The position numbers and the translations under genes were made by a program. A stretch of DNA of 64,000 nt from Laburnicola sp. R22_1 (Eukaryota > Ascomycota > Dothideomycetes > Pleosporales > Didymosphaeriaceae), in NCBI GenBank assembly GCA_014281115.1, contig JACONQ010000014.1:1674001-1738000 (forward strand), read 5' to 3'. The notes under the pieces are model-generated. The model was not told the DNA's origin. It worked only from the letters and a program-made list of their open reading frames with translations, and did no database searches. Of this stretch, positions 20,469 to 32,319 are shown one piece after another (the stretch's first letter is position 1; each line of letters begins with the position of its first letter).

Positions 20469-22219
20469 ATGAAGATTGCTTCCGGTGTCGCGGTACTGTT
20501 GACCGCGTCCAGGAATGTAGCCGGGGGCGCGGTCCGCGACGCCTTACGCGATACACCGACGGCTACTACAGACGGCGGGATAATTTTAGGGACGACTACA
20601 CAGATACTCGGTGCGACTGTGGGCGTTAATCAGTTTCTGGGTATACCGGTTGCGAGTGCGACTGTTGGGACTGCGCGCTTCTCAGTACCGAAACCAACGA
20701 GCTGGGCCGAGCCTCTCGATGCTAAAGCGTTCAAGCCAGCTTGTATACAGGTTTTTAGTAGGTGTTCTGTCGGCTTGTCAGTTCCGCTGATATCTTTGCT
20801 CATCATTCATCATATCCCTACGAGGACCGGGACTTCATCGAAGACGTGTTTAGCGTTTCACGACCGGAAGAAAGCGAAGACTGACTCTACCTCAACGTGT
20901 TTGCACCGCGGAAGCCCTGGAAAGCATCTTCGAAACGGACACGGTACGCGGTGCTTTTTTTCTTCTACGGCGGCGGATTTAAATTCGGGAATGCTGCACA
21001 ACCCATTTACGATGGTTCGCACTTCGCTGCGCTCGAAGACGTGATCCTCGTTTCTGTCAACTATCGCACGGACGTCTTTGGCTTTCCTGTCGCATCAGAC
21101 ATTGCCGACCTCACTGAGCGGAATCTAGGACTCCTGGATCAGCGTGCGGGCTTGGACTGGGTGCAGAGAAACATCAAAGTATTTGGCGGTGACCCGGATC
21201 GCGTGACGATCTTCGGCCAGTCTGCCGGAGCATACTCGGTGGACGTACTGCTTACGACGCCATGGCCTGAGGGCCCTCAGTTCCAGGCTGGTATCATGGA
21301 GAGTGGAACATACGCGTACAATCCCCTGCCAAATTGTAACAACACGAACTATGTGGCGTGGAACAATCTGCTCAAACGTTTGAAGTGCGACAACACGACT
21401 TCACCGTTCGAATGCGTCCTGGAGACCCCGGCCTCAGAGATCCGTTATGCCCAAGAAGAATACAATCTTAGCTTCGGTATGGCAGGCGACAATGTCACTA
21501 TCGTGTGTGATCCGCGGGTGCGGCGCGAAGCCGGGGATTTTGCGCGGGTTCCTGTCATTGGCGGCTCTACTTTGGAGGATGGAAGCTATTACGCTGCGAA
21601 AAAAGGAATGGATATCGATCGGTATTTCAATACGTACTTCCCCAACGAGGCAGCATTGAAGACCAAGATACTGGAAGCGTATAAGTTGGATCCGACGGAA
21701 GGACGGTTCGACAATATGAACATTTTGACGCAGACCCATACGGACTGGAACTTCCATTGCGTGACTACTCCGAAAGAGGCAAACAGTGACACTTTTCTAA
21801 TCAAGAATCAGCCCGCGGTGTTCCTGAGCAATAGTTCTCGCCGTCATGTACCGACATACCGCTATCTTTTTAATGCAACGTTCCCGAACCAGCGACTCCC
21901 AAATTTGCCGGATGATCGGTGGCCTGTTGCCGTACAAAAAGCGTACCATGCATCCGAGATTCCCATCGCCTTCTCGACGTACAGCTTGACCAATTCGACC
22001 TCAGAGCAAAGGGCACTGAGCGACACGATGCGCACCGTCTGGGCAAATTTCGCCAAGAATCCGTGGCAGGCGCCGATCGAAGGTTGGAAAACATCTGGGA
22101 TGAATGGGTCTAGGGTGATGGATTTTGGTGTGGACGGGAAGGATGAGTTTCGCATGGTGACGGATGTGACGGGGAAGTGCTCGGCGTGGAAGGACTTCAT
22201 CTGGAAGAAGCATCTGTGA
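20469..22219 (+). pseudogene. Secreted type-B carboxylesterase/lipase with one in-frame stop
   Basis: Starts MKIASGVAVLL, a short signal-like N-terminus, then NQFLGIPVASA, the usual esterase N-terminal strand. From about 20752 to 20790 an intron is needed to go from PACIQ to the HHSSYPYEDRDF segment; no GT..AG pair gives a clean in-phase join, so the boundary is unresolved or mutated. At 20882-20884 a TGA replaces the Cys codon of the signature ED-C-LYLNV (a conserved disulphide Cys). Downstream is intact: oxyanion YGGGFKFG, nucleophile GQSAGAYS (Ser codon 21221), acidic residue in GGSTLEDGSYY, His in YHASEIPIAF. The enzyme would hydrolyse carboxylic esters extracellularly. With the stop, only a truncated N-terminus would be made. 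A sequencing error cannot be excluded. Confidence 0.75.
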
Positions 22220-22825
22220 GCACTTGTCTAGGTCTCCAGGCGCTACGGTATGACAGCGCCACGTTTTACAACGTAATGTAAAGCTTTTCAACTATCGGTA
22301 TGGACTTGCGCTCATCTCCGATTGATGCGAAATATCAATTCGACCATCTCTTTCTTCATACGTGTGGTACAGAAAGCAGAAACTTCGAATGTTGCACGTA
22401 CGGGCAAATTCTTGACACTGCTTTCTGCCAAATGCATCACTTTATCAATTTGAGTCGAGGAAGGGTTGCTCGTAGAAGATGGCCTTGAATATCACTGCAA
22501 TAGAAATGAGGTGGGAATCGTGACGATGGCGTTCAGAACCTACACTAGTGTAGCCCCAAGCAGGCTAGTGAACCACGGGTGTTTGCCACTTTGGTTAGCG
22601 CCGGACAAGCCCTGACCCTCATGCAAAGGATTTGCTCTCCTCAAGTTGCATCTCACTACGTTTTCGTAGCACAAGGATGCTGCGCTCTTCGCTATAGTTA
22701 AAAAATCATCTCTATTCCTTCAGTTCACATTCATTCAGTCCTTGCATAACTCATGCATCAATGAAAACAGTCATCTCGGCCAATCCAAATTGCGGCCTCC
22801 TATTCCGCTCCTCCTACCTCTCGCC
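22220..22825. other. Intergenic region, nothing recognised
   Basis: About 600 bases between the esterase and the next plus-strand gene. It probably contains the esterase 3' UTR and the promoter of the following gene; the frame open from 22742 upstream of the chosen start is judged 5' UTR. No repeat with defined ends. Confidence 0.5.
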
Positions 22826-24380
22826 ATGGACTGGCTCATCTACGCCGGCGCCATAACCACCATATTCCTCGGGCTCTTCTTCCCCTCTCTCCGCCCAGAG
22901 CGCCTCAGTTTCCTTCCAAAACCGCATCTAAACGTAGACCGCTGCGTCGAGCTTCACAACGAGATTGTGCGGCTCGGATGGGAAGGCACAGGCCGAAGCC
23001 ATGAGGACTTTCGGCCTCAGACGTGGTTTGAGCATTTTGGCGATAAAGCCAAGAAAGCGCGTGGTGAATTGTCAAACGATCTCGTTGCTTTTCTCGAAAG
23101 AGCACATGTCCAACCCACGGATTACAATTTGCATTATTATGTCTCGGGCATGATGTATCCCGGGGATGACATGTTCGCGTCGCTTGATCAGACGTGTGGG
23201 TACGAGGAGAAGCTGGTGAACATGTATTCTGGGTATCATAGGAGGTTGGCGGCGAGGAAGCTGGGGAGGTTTGTAAGGCTGTATGATGCGACGAACCTTG
23301 ATTCGCATCCGGAGGGATTGATGTAAGCTTCCATATCGCATCCGGCGGTGAAGACCCTACTGATATAATCCTAGATTTGATCAAAAGACCAATACTGCAA
23401 TCATGTGCATGAGCATTTTCAGCGACGACGGCCTCTGTAATGACCGCACGAAGTGGTACCCCCTAGAAGACGTCTTAGCAGCCTGGCTCGATATGATTCG
23501 AAGAGGTAAAGTAAAAGCAGAGCCTGCCAACAAGGATGCATTTCATGGTCGTAAATTCCACCCATGGATCCTGCTTCCATATACGGAGGACATGGTAACG
23601 GAGGCCGTTGACGTGTTCAATGCGCTTGTTGAGGCAATCGAGACGCGCATGCCTGAGATAGTGCCAGACCCTCAAAGTTCCAATCTTACTCTACTTGATG
23701 AAACTAGCCTGGATGCCGCGAAGATACCAGTAGGCTTTGCGTTGGAATTCCTCAAAAGGGTGCGACGCCCTCGTTTCCATTACATCGCTCCAGGGCTGGC
23801 AATCCCAACTCCAGCCACGATTGCGAATCAGCCCTTCTTCGGCGTGATGGATGCGACACCGGAGAAACAGCGCTACGAGGATCGAACGCCGCCGGTGCTT
23901 CTTTTCCAATCTTCGAAACTGTACAAAAGGCATCCGTCCCCTCCGACCGCACGTTATGAACTTGACGACATCCTCGGTTATCCATACAACGCATCCACAT
24001 ACCCTGCCGGTCTCTATTTCCACTCGGGTGACCTGAGCGGCAATAAGGACTTTGATGACGAAGTCGTGTTGGTCCTTCCATACGGCATCGGTGAGAACGG
24101 CTACGCGCGAAAAAGCGACGGGACACTGTTCGGCGAGGACGTGAACGACGAGCTTCCTCTCGGGAAGAACGTGCACCATGAACTATATCAGATGGGCCGC
24201 CAGCCGTTTATTAGACGGCATGATGTCAGGCTGGTGAAGGTGCTGCAGAGCTGGCTTGCCATGGTGGAGAGAGGGGATTGGAAGATTGGGAAACAAGGTG
24301 TGCAGCAGGGTATGAATGAGTGGAAAAAGGCAGATACGAGGGCGGGTTGGAAGAAATATGTTGTGCCTGTAGATTGGTGA
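22826..24380 (+). CDS. Conserved-looking hypothetical protein with N-terminal membrane anchor (500 aa, two exons)
   Basis: Exons 22826-23322 and 23375-24380. The 52-nt intron starts GTAAGC, contains a CTGAT-type branch and ends CCTAG, joining GGL to IFDQKTNTAI in frame (501 codons including the stop). The start ATG has an excellent context (TCGCCATGG). It sits after an open but non-coding-looking leader. Residues 3-22 form one hydrophobic segment (WLIYAGAITTIFLGLFF), a signal anchor or uncleaved leader, followed by a soluble domain rich in aromatic and charged residues. No catalytic motif was recognised. Neighbours on both sides are on the same strand but widely spaced, so no operon-like link is implied. 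Confidence 0.72.
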
Positions 24381-24493
24381 TGGGTGCGAAGAGAGGCCAA
24401 GGCGCGGGGCGGTGAAAGAAAGGCCCGACGTGGCCCAAGCTCCTCAGCCCCCCGCACCCATGGACAGCTCCCCAGCTGCCACAAGCTTGATAT

Positions 24494-25490
24494 ATGTTCC
24501 GCACCATTATCATCCCCCGAATCACTTTTTCCCACACTCGAACGCTGCGTTCGCACATTCGCCACGCACACGGCGCCCACAGCAACATGTCCGACATTAT
24601 GCAGCTCGACGAGGTCCCCACCCTCAGCCTGCTGTACAAGCTCAACCGCATCCCATCCAGCGCAGACGAGGCGTCCTACCAGCCCAATGCCTCGTACAAC
24701 GACAAGATCTCTGTGATCAAGCAAGACATCACTTCTCTCGCCGTCGACGCCATTGTCAACGCCGCCAACGAATCGCTGCTCGGCGGGGGCGGCGTCGATG
24801 GCGCCATCCACAACGCAGCCGGCCCCGAGCTCCTCGAAGAATGCCGCACCCTCAACGGCTGCGACACGGGCGATGCAAAAATCACTGGCGGCTATGAGCT
24901 GCCCGCTAAGACGATCATACACGCTGTTGGGCCCCGCTTCTACCGACACAGTGAGACGTACGACACGGAGGCGCTACTGAAGGGCTGTTATCGCAGGGGC
25001 TTGGAGCTGGCGGTTGAACATGGACTGAAGAGTATTGCCTTTCCGGCAATTAGCACAGGCGTCTTCTCCTACCCGAATGTGAAGGCGTGCAAGGATGCGA
25101 TGGCGGAGGTCCGGGCATTCATGGATGAGGGGAAGGCGGACGGGTTGCAGCGCATCATCTTCTGCAACTTCTTGCAGAAGGATCAGGATGCCTATTTCAA
25201 GCATATTGCGTAAGCCTACCCTCAGTCGATCGAGGACATTGCTAACGAGGCACAACAGCAAGTATTTCCCACCTGTCGCTGAGACGGACAAGGCGGACGA
25301 GAATGCGAAGACGTCGACCGACGAGGCTGAGATGGCCGCCAAGCTGCCTGACCCTCCCACGGCCGAGCCGACCGAGCCGAAGGACGTAGAGGAGCCCTTG
25401 GCGAAGAAGCAGAAGACGGAGGACACCGAAGACGATTTCGTGGTCGTGGACAAGGAGGATGCCAAGGAAGCGCAAAAGGCCGATGTATAG
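24494..25490 (+). CDS. Macro-domain protein (O-acetyl-ADP-ribose deacetylase / MacroD-like)
   Basis: Exons 24494-25209 and 25259-25490. The intron (25210-25258, 49 nt) begins GTAAGC, has GCTAAC and ends ACAG, joining codon GC/C in frame; the product is 315 aa. The macro domain is at about residues 70-238: DAIVNAANESLLGGGGVDGAIH (ADP-ribose loop, residues about 85-106), DAKITGGYELP, IIHAVGPRF and the second phosphate loop AISTGVFSYP. These match MacroD-type enzymes that remove ADP-ribose from proteins or deacetylate OAADPr. The first 31 residues are Arg/His-rich and lack acidic residues, like a mitochondrial presequence. A second Met (codon at 24587, MSDIMQLDE, good context) would give a cytosolic/nuclear form. 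The C-terminus after the intron is an acidic, Lys-rich low-complexity tail with a possible basic NLS (AKKQK). Confidence 0.9.
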
Positions 25491-25800
25491 AGTCTTGCTT
25501 GTGGCTATGTATGTTTCGAGGTTGGATGATTTTCACTGCCGGGCGTTACGGTGCGATTGCGTGTTTGTATATACCCTCGGCCGCTGCCCACGCCTGGCGT
25601 TTGGTAGCCAAAATTCATTCTGCGCTTTTCGTTAGAAGACCCAAATGTGGTCTGTGTGGGTGGCCAGAAAAACCCCGAGCACTTGGAGGGGAAGGTGGAG
25701 ACCCGTAGAGGGCGCGACCCATGGTTTTGAGAGTGAGGTCCAGCACTGGGTTGTCAATGCAGAGTAAGACGTTGGGCCGGAACTCAGCGTGCCAAGGCAC
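25491..25800. other. 3' flank of the macro-domain gene up to the compartment boundary
   Basis: About 300 bases of normal composition following the TAG stop, probably the 3' UTR and intergenic sequence. The composition changes abruptly at about 25,790-25,810. No gene is seen. Confidence 0.55.
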
Positions 25801-27475
25801 GCTAGCGCTTAGTCCCTAGTTCTATTAAGCTAGGTCCTATAAAACTAACACACCTACCCTATAATTCTTCCTCTTTAAGCTACCCTATAACTTTATATTA
25901 TATTCTACCCTTTTTAAATATTATATTTATTTTTATTATTGCCACTTCTACTTTACACTTACTATTACCCTTATAGCTTAATCTACTTAACCTTTTTATA
26001 TAGTAAGCTCTAAATTTCTGCGCTCTATACTTTTACTATAGTTCTATTACTAATGCTTTTATAAATAGATTATATACCTCTATATAATATAGCTAAGTAT
26101 ATATTATTAACGTTTCTATTGCTTCTAAATTTTCTATAAAGTAAATACAGCCATAGGCAAATCGTATAAGTAGACGAGAGGTACTTTCCCCTAGTAAAAA
26201 AAGTCCTTTAAAGAAAGTTAAGAGAAAACTAACACTAGTAATCTATTATCTGTCCAAAGCGTGAATTAAAATTTCTAACAAAGTTTTTCCTAAAATTAGA
26301 AGATAGTAATATGCCTTAATTAACTTTCTCGTCCTATGAGTTTAAATCTTAATAACTTAATAAGACTAGTAACTAGTTAAAGATTTCTTAATTATTAGAG
26401 GTACTTGCTAATAGCTTTCCCGTCCTATAAGTTTAATCTAGTAACTTAGTTAAGACTAGCTTAAATAGTTAGAAATTTCTTAATTATTAGAGATACTAGT
26501 TTATTTAGGCTACTTTTCTTCTTATTTATAAAGATTAGTTTTTTAGTGTTTAAAAACCAGAGAGGGGGAAAGAGGGCGGCTAAGTATATATAAGAATATA
26601 ATAGTATTAAATAAATAAAGTAGTATAAGCTAGACCTTTTTTTTCTATTTAGTAAAATTAAGGTTTTATAGCGCTTAACGCTAATAAAGTAAATATAAGC
26701 TTAAGAATTTTAAGTTTAAGAATATCTAGCTTAGTTCTATTACTAATATTATTATAGGTTAGAAACGCACTATAGCCCCTCCCTATAATTAATTTTTAAA
26801 CTAAACCTATAACTAGAAGTATATTTCTTAATATAATAAGTAATATTATAAAGAGGCTTATAATTTATAAATATAATTTATAAATATAATTTATAAATAT
26901 AATTTATAAATATAATTTATAAATATAATTTATAAGTTTTTTATAATATAATTATATATATATATATAAAAGCGTAGTCTAACTAAGTTATAATACTAAA
27001 ACTATCTACTCTAGCTAAGAGAAAAAGTATAGCTATTTACTTTATATATAGTAGATAAATATATATTCTACTTATACTTTATAGGTACTAAGTTTCTACT
27101 TTTATTTCTTTTTTTTTCTTGCCTCTTTCTTCTTTTTCTCTTCTCTTTCCTCTTCTTTCCTCCTCTTCCCTCTTTTTCTATCCTCTTATCTCCTTATCTT
27201 TAGGCCTACTGCGCTTTTTTGCTCTATAGGTCTTTAGTAAGTCTTTAGTTTAAAGATTCTAAACTATAGTATTAGGTATTTTATACCTTTATTTCTACTT
27301 CTTTACTTTACCTATATTATTACTATATAAGCTAGAGTTAGTAATTCTATCTACCCTTTTTTATTTACCCTTTAACTATACTAAGCTATTTTATATATTT
27401 TAGATATTAAGACTATTAACTAATATATATAGTAATAATTTAACTATAGATACTATCTATTATAGTTTTTCTATA
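25801..27475. other. AT-rich, RIP-like sequence without recognisable gene
   Basis: TpA-rich sequence with very short frames in all directions. Two near-identical blocks around 26,320-26,400 and 26,410-26,500 (both with CCGTCCTATAAGTTTAA/CCGTCCTATGAGTTTAA and CTTAATTATTAGAG) show a local duplication of about 85-90 bp. A 15-bp tandem repeat lies at 26,866-26,935. A CT-rich tract is at about 27,100-27,185. The parent repeat family could not be identified. Confidence 0.6.
26866..26935. repeat. 15-bp tandem repeat, about 5 copies
   Basis: The unit TAAATATAATTTATA is repeated almost perfectly about five times. It is pure A/T, so it is a simple minisatellite, not a coding or regulatory array. Confidence 0.85.
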
Positions 27476-29339
27476 ACGTGGTTCACTAGCGAGTGACCTA
27501 CACTAGTAAGCGCGCCACCTTTGCCAAGACCCCACCAAACCATTTTATTTATTATTAGACTGCATCGTAACACTACTTAAAAATATATACTAAGTTAATG
27601 CATCTGATTTAGATTCTTCCTCTTTAACTCCCTAGCAGGTTTGCGCATTGTGTCCAGGTTGTCTACAGATGCTATAACGCTATTAAGTTAATGGCCCTAT
27701 TGCAGCGCGACTAGTACCTAACAATAATTTACCCTTCTTCTGTCTACTAGCGTCCTTAGGAGTGGCTAGCTAAGATCCCTCTGCTACTATAAGTGATCCC
27801 TAATGCTGGATATACCTCCTTTTCCGCAATTTTCGCCTTGTAGTCTCCTTAATTGTCTTGCGAAGGCCTGCAATTTCATCCAACACTAGTACCTAACTAT
27901 GCATTGCACTTAGAGCGCCTTTTTTAAGCTTCTTAAGCACCTGCATAGTTAAAGTTAGTAATAAATTAAAGTGATCTCTAATTCTCTTGCGAACCAGTGT
28001 TAATTGCGTCTTAAATTCGCGTAGGTTACTTGGTGTTTTAGACTCCTAGGTGGTAGGCTCTTTAATAGGCAGACTAGGTGTACGAATATAGATGTTAAGG
28101 TGCTGTAACACCTCCTCTGGATTTAATAGGACTAGCCCAGCACTACGAAAATTACCCTTAATTGTCTCTGCAGAGAAAACCTTCAAAAACGCAGTTTTAA
28201 AGGCTAGAAGGAACTTAATCTTTATAATGTAGGTTATTAGCTAACACGCTAAGCCTAAGATTTTAGCACTATATGCCTTCTTTAGCGGGGAGAAACAGCC
28301 TATATCTAATAGCTGCAGCAGGTGTGACAAATGTGGCAGCATATAGAGAGTAATAATCTTATGTTCCTTATAGTAATCCTGGAACTTAATTAAGTTATAG
28401 CTCTTATAGCTATTAATAACTAGCAGCTAATAGGTTCCTTTAGCACGTCCCTTTGTATGCGCGTTAAAGTGTTTTAACTATGCAATACTAAGCTCGTTGT
28501 TTGTCCAGCTGTTCTCGCTAACAGCGATTACCTAATTGCCAGAAATTAACGCGTCTTTATACTAGGTAGAGATGTGACGCTTGCTGGTGTAGATAATAAA
28601 GGGAGGGATTGCCTATCTAGCAGCGCAGATACCCTAGATCACTGTAATCTACTAGCGGTCGCCTAGCTGTATTAATTTAGGTTTCGCACGCCTCTCTAAT
28701 GCTGTAACCACAAGCTAAGATTATATAACCCCTATTAGGAAGCCTGATTTATTAAAGTTGTAGGTGTCCTTATCTATAATGTCGTACTTAACTTTAATAC
28801 TCTCTACAAGCTTAAACCACGCGTTTATAATCTTAAGATCTTTCTATTATGCCCTCTAGTTGTTGTATAACTAAGACTAACGCGTTTTAACTTCACGTCT
28901 GCGCTTAATAAACCTGTCTGTCTAGTTAATACTAATAGGTGGCTTTCCTCTCTATAAACGTAGTAAATCAGCTATTATGCGTATTATAAGCTTTGTAGGA
29001 GGAAATCTACGCGTGTCTAGCTTAATTATATAATTAATAAGCGTCTGCTTCTTAAGAAGAGTAAAATTCTTTAATTTAGATGGGTTATCGCATTGTGCAG
29101 TTGTTCTGTTGCGTCTTTAATTAAGTGTTCTGCGATTAACGTTATACAGCCCTACTGCTGCTCGCTCTATAAGATTTAGGTCTTGTTTAATAGCTCTAAT
29201 AGCAATAAGTAACTAAGCTTTATTAGATGGCTTAGAAGACATAGTAGATGGTTGTATTTTAATGGTCTTGTTGGTGATGGTGGGGTCTTGGCAAAGGTGG
29301 CACGCTTACTAGTGTGAGTCACTCACTAGTGAACTACAT
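27476..29339 (-). mobile_element. Fot1/pogo-like DNA transposon A (1,864 bp)
   Basis: Bounded by TA at 27474-27475 and 29340-29341. Terminal inverted repeats of about 65 bp start ACGTGGTTCACTAG at the left and, inverted, ATGTAGTTCACTAG at the right, and both reach TTTGCCAAGACCCCACCA. The arms contain a repeated CACTAG core. The internal sequence is a heavily mutated pogo-type transposase on the minus strand. Size, TA target and internal gene fit the Tc1/mariner Fot1/pogo group. Confidence 0.9.
27600..29242 (-). pseudogene. Fot1/pogo-like transposase of element A, heavily mutated
   Basis: Reads from ATG 29242 (MSSKPSNKA) in essentially one frame to about 27600, with many nonsense codons. An N-terminal HTH-like region (IKQDLNLIERAAVGLYNV) is followed by a DDE domain whose three catalytic positions are altered or weakened. 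NFNKSGF stands where NFDESGF is expected (Asp to Asn and Glu to Lys), INSYKSYN where DGxxSH is expected, and LLQLLDIG at the third site. A C-terminal Cys motif (CRQPGHNAQTC) remains. The end coordinate is approximate. Non-functional. Confidence 0.75.
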
Positions 29340-32319
29340 TACTCCTCTCTTTACTTATTTATTTTACTAATATTAAGACTAGTATTAATTCTAACCCCTA
29401 GACCACTAGTAGCTTAGTGCTACTAACTACTAACTTTAATAGAAATATATTCTAACTAGAGTATAGTAATAATAAGGTAGATATTTTAGCTACCCTATTT
29501 AAGAGTGTAGGCAAAGATAGCGTCCCTATTTAGCTAAGGTAAATAGTAGCTAAGGTTAGGTCTATTAAGAAATATAAGGCAGTCTTAGCTACCTATGCTA
29601 AGAAATAGAAGTAGCTACTATAGCTTAAACTAGTTAGTTTATATTTATAGCTTATTTTAACTAATTTATAGCTAACTTAAACTTATAAAATAGCTTTCTT
29701 AATTAGTAATTATAGTATATTCCTAATTCTATCCTATTATAGTAGTATTATATATTAAGTTAGAGTAATTATAGTATTACTAGAGTCTTACTTTAATATA
29801 TCTTCTTTTAACTCTACTATATAATATTGCTGTAAATAGGCTATTGCTACTATTTTATAAAAGTGACTTTTAGAAAAAGAAAACTAGCACTAAATAAGAG
29901 TAGCTGCCTATAAGATACTATAGCTACTATATTAGCAAGGTAGTATATATCCTTACTATCTCTATATCTCCTTAGTTTAATTAAGATTCTACTAACCTAC
30001 TATAGAGTATGCCTAAAAGTAATAATGCGCTAGATAGATCTAAGTAGTGTATAACTATCCCCTATAGATGCAATAAGGATATAAGTCTAGTAGCTTAGTC
30101 CCCTTAACATTTATAGGCAGAATACTAATATTTAGAAAGGTAATAATACTAAAGTACTATTATTATTACTTTCCTAATATATATTATTACGCAACTTAGT
30201 TTATTTAAGCTTGTACTAATATTACTATAATAGTTTCTAAATAAGATAAAGAAGCTTAATTATGCATAGAACCCTCTAAAGATTAAAGATTATTTTCTAT
30301 AATATCTAGGAGAATAGGCGCTTATATATCTAGCTCTCTAGAAAGTAAAGTTTAAAGAGTTCTTTATTTCTAAAGTATATTTTCTACTTATGATATTTGC
30401 ATTTGTTCCTATTAAGGTGTTATTGCTAATTTAGAGATATTATATAGTTACTTAATTATAAAGCGTGTAAAGAAACTGCTCTAAAGTCTCCTTTTAAGAC
30501 CTATATTATAATAATAACTATTCTATATATATTATCTTAGTACTCCTAAACTACTAATTTAAAAATGCTAATCCTACCTAGTCCTAAAGTAGAAGATTCT
30601 AAAGGTTAGCCCTACTATAAGGAAAAAGAAAAAGAATATTAAGGCGGGTAGTAATAAAGAGAAAGAGAAGGATAATATAATTACAAAGCTTCCTAGTTCT
30701 ATAAAGAGGCCTAGAAAGTAAGTTAGTTAAGTCTTATAGCTAAAGCAATACGTACCTAGGTAGAGCTAAGCAGTTAATATCTATAGCTTAGTTTTATTAA
30801 ATAGTATTAAAGGTAATAATATTTTCTATAATAGAGTTTTTGAAATTTTTCTAATATAATATATAAATATAAATAATAAAGAGTACGGTTAATAATTAAG
30901 AGCTTAGTTATACTAAGATAAATAGGCTAGAGCCTATTAATAACTATAAGATAAAGGATCTTAGTATTTATAAATAACAACTATATTATAAAGGTACTTT
31001 AACCTTAGTTAGAATCTCTATATAATAAAGATCTTTAATATTATAAAGGTATAGGCCTATATTATCTTTTATAGTAATTGTCTGTCTAAATATAGTTAGA
31101 ATTTAGACTTAGGTAAAACTAATTAGAAATATTGACCAGTAGTACCTTTAGAAATATAATTAGATCTTATATACGTATCTAGTTAAGCATTACTCTTCTC
31201 TTTTATAGCGCAGAACTATATAAAGGCTAATAGCCTTATACCTATAATATTAAACAGCTTATAAGTTATTAGCACTAAGATAGGAATATAAAGAAATACT
31301 TTATATACCTTATTTATATTAAATAGGCTAAATAATATCTCCTATGTGGCGTTATATTAACTGCCTAGGGGTAGCATAACAAAGGCTTTTATCTTAAATA
31401 ATATAATAAAAAAAGCAGAGCCCTCTGCTTAGTAATTAAAAAGAGCGTAAAAAAGGTAGTAATTATAAAAAAAGCGCGTTTAAACTGCTAAGCAAGCTTA
31501 GTAGTCTTGGCGCGCACAGCTCCTATATGCAAAGTTTTTATAAAGAGGCTACTTAGAACTTTAGTAGGGGAGAGATAAAACTTTAGCATAGCCACGCTAT
31601 AGTTATCTATACTTTCTTTGCTATTTTAAGTTGTAAACTACTATCTAGATTGTTGCAAATAATATAAGTTAATATGTTAATAGGTACGTACTACTATACT
31701 TATAAGTAGAATAAGGATAATATATATTAAATATACATTTGTTACTCTATCGCTATATTAAAGTTATTTTTAACAAATCTTCTACCATCTCTCTACGCCT
31801 ACGCCCTACTATCTATTTAGACATTAATATTGTTTCTAAAAAAGTACTTACTATTGCTAAAAAGTATATACTAAAGATTTGCGCTACTACTATTAAAGAG
31901 GCTATTAAAGTAACTACGCTAGAGTTTTGTTCTATCTAGATACTTATTTAGCGCAAGGGGCAAGTATACTTAACTATCTATAAGGTAGTTCTAGTGTACT
32001 AGTTAGGTTAGCAGCTTATCTAGTTTGCGAAGAACTACAAGGTTAAATTTCTGCTCTAGTAGATATAATTACTTCTTATTAGTAGTAGAATTATCTAGTA
32101 GGGGACGTAAAAGAAAGATAATAAGGTGTTTATTAATAAGCTGCAAAGTGGTAAGAGTGTTATATAGATTTATAAGATTCTTCTAGCTATTATTACTATT
32201 ATTGCTATTAAGTTAGCTTATTTAAGCAAGTACGCCGCGTAGCGGCGCGAGAGAGAATAACTAATAATAGTAGTGGTAATAAGCTAGATATGCTGTATAT
32301 AGCATAAGTAAATCTTATA
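29340..32319. other. AT-rich degraded repeat sequence between pogo elements A and B
   Basis: About 3 kb of RIP-like sequence. A 66-codon plus-strand frame at 31739-31939 continues as a broken frame but has no recognisable domain. Lys/Arg-rich stretches near 30,600-30,720 hint at a decayed retroelement gag or transposase tail, without enough signal to name it. No LTR pair was found in this interval. Confidence 0.5.

Noticed and set aside
20846..20920. An intron starting GTGTTTAGCG to remove the TGA in the esterase
   Set aside because: It would delete the conserved LYLNVFAP signature immediately after the Cys position.
17133..25490. Reading the BCS1-like, esterase, unknown and macro-domain genes as a secondary-metabolite or defence cluster
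   Set aside because: No backbone synthase, transporter, regulator or nuclease is present, and orientations and spacing look like ordinary genome order.
31739..31939. 66-codon plus-strand frame in the AT-rich zone
   Set aside because: No domain or similarity recognised, and open stretches of this size occur by chance; not called a gene.
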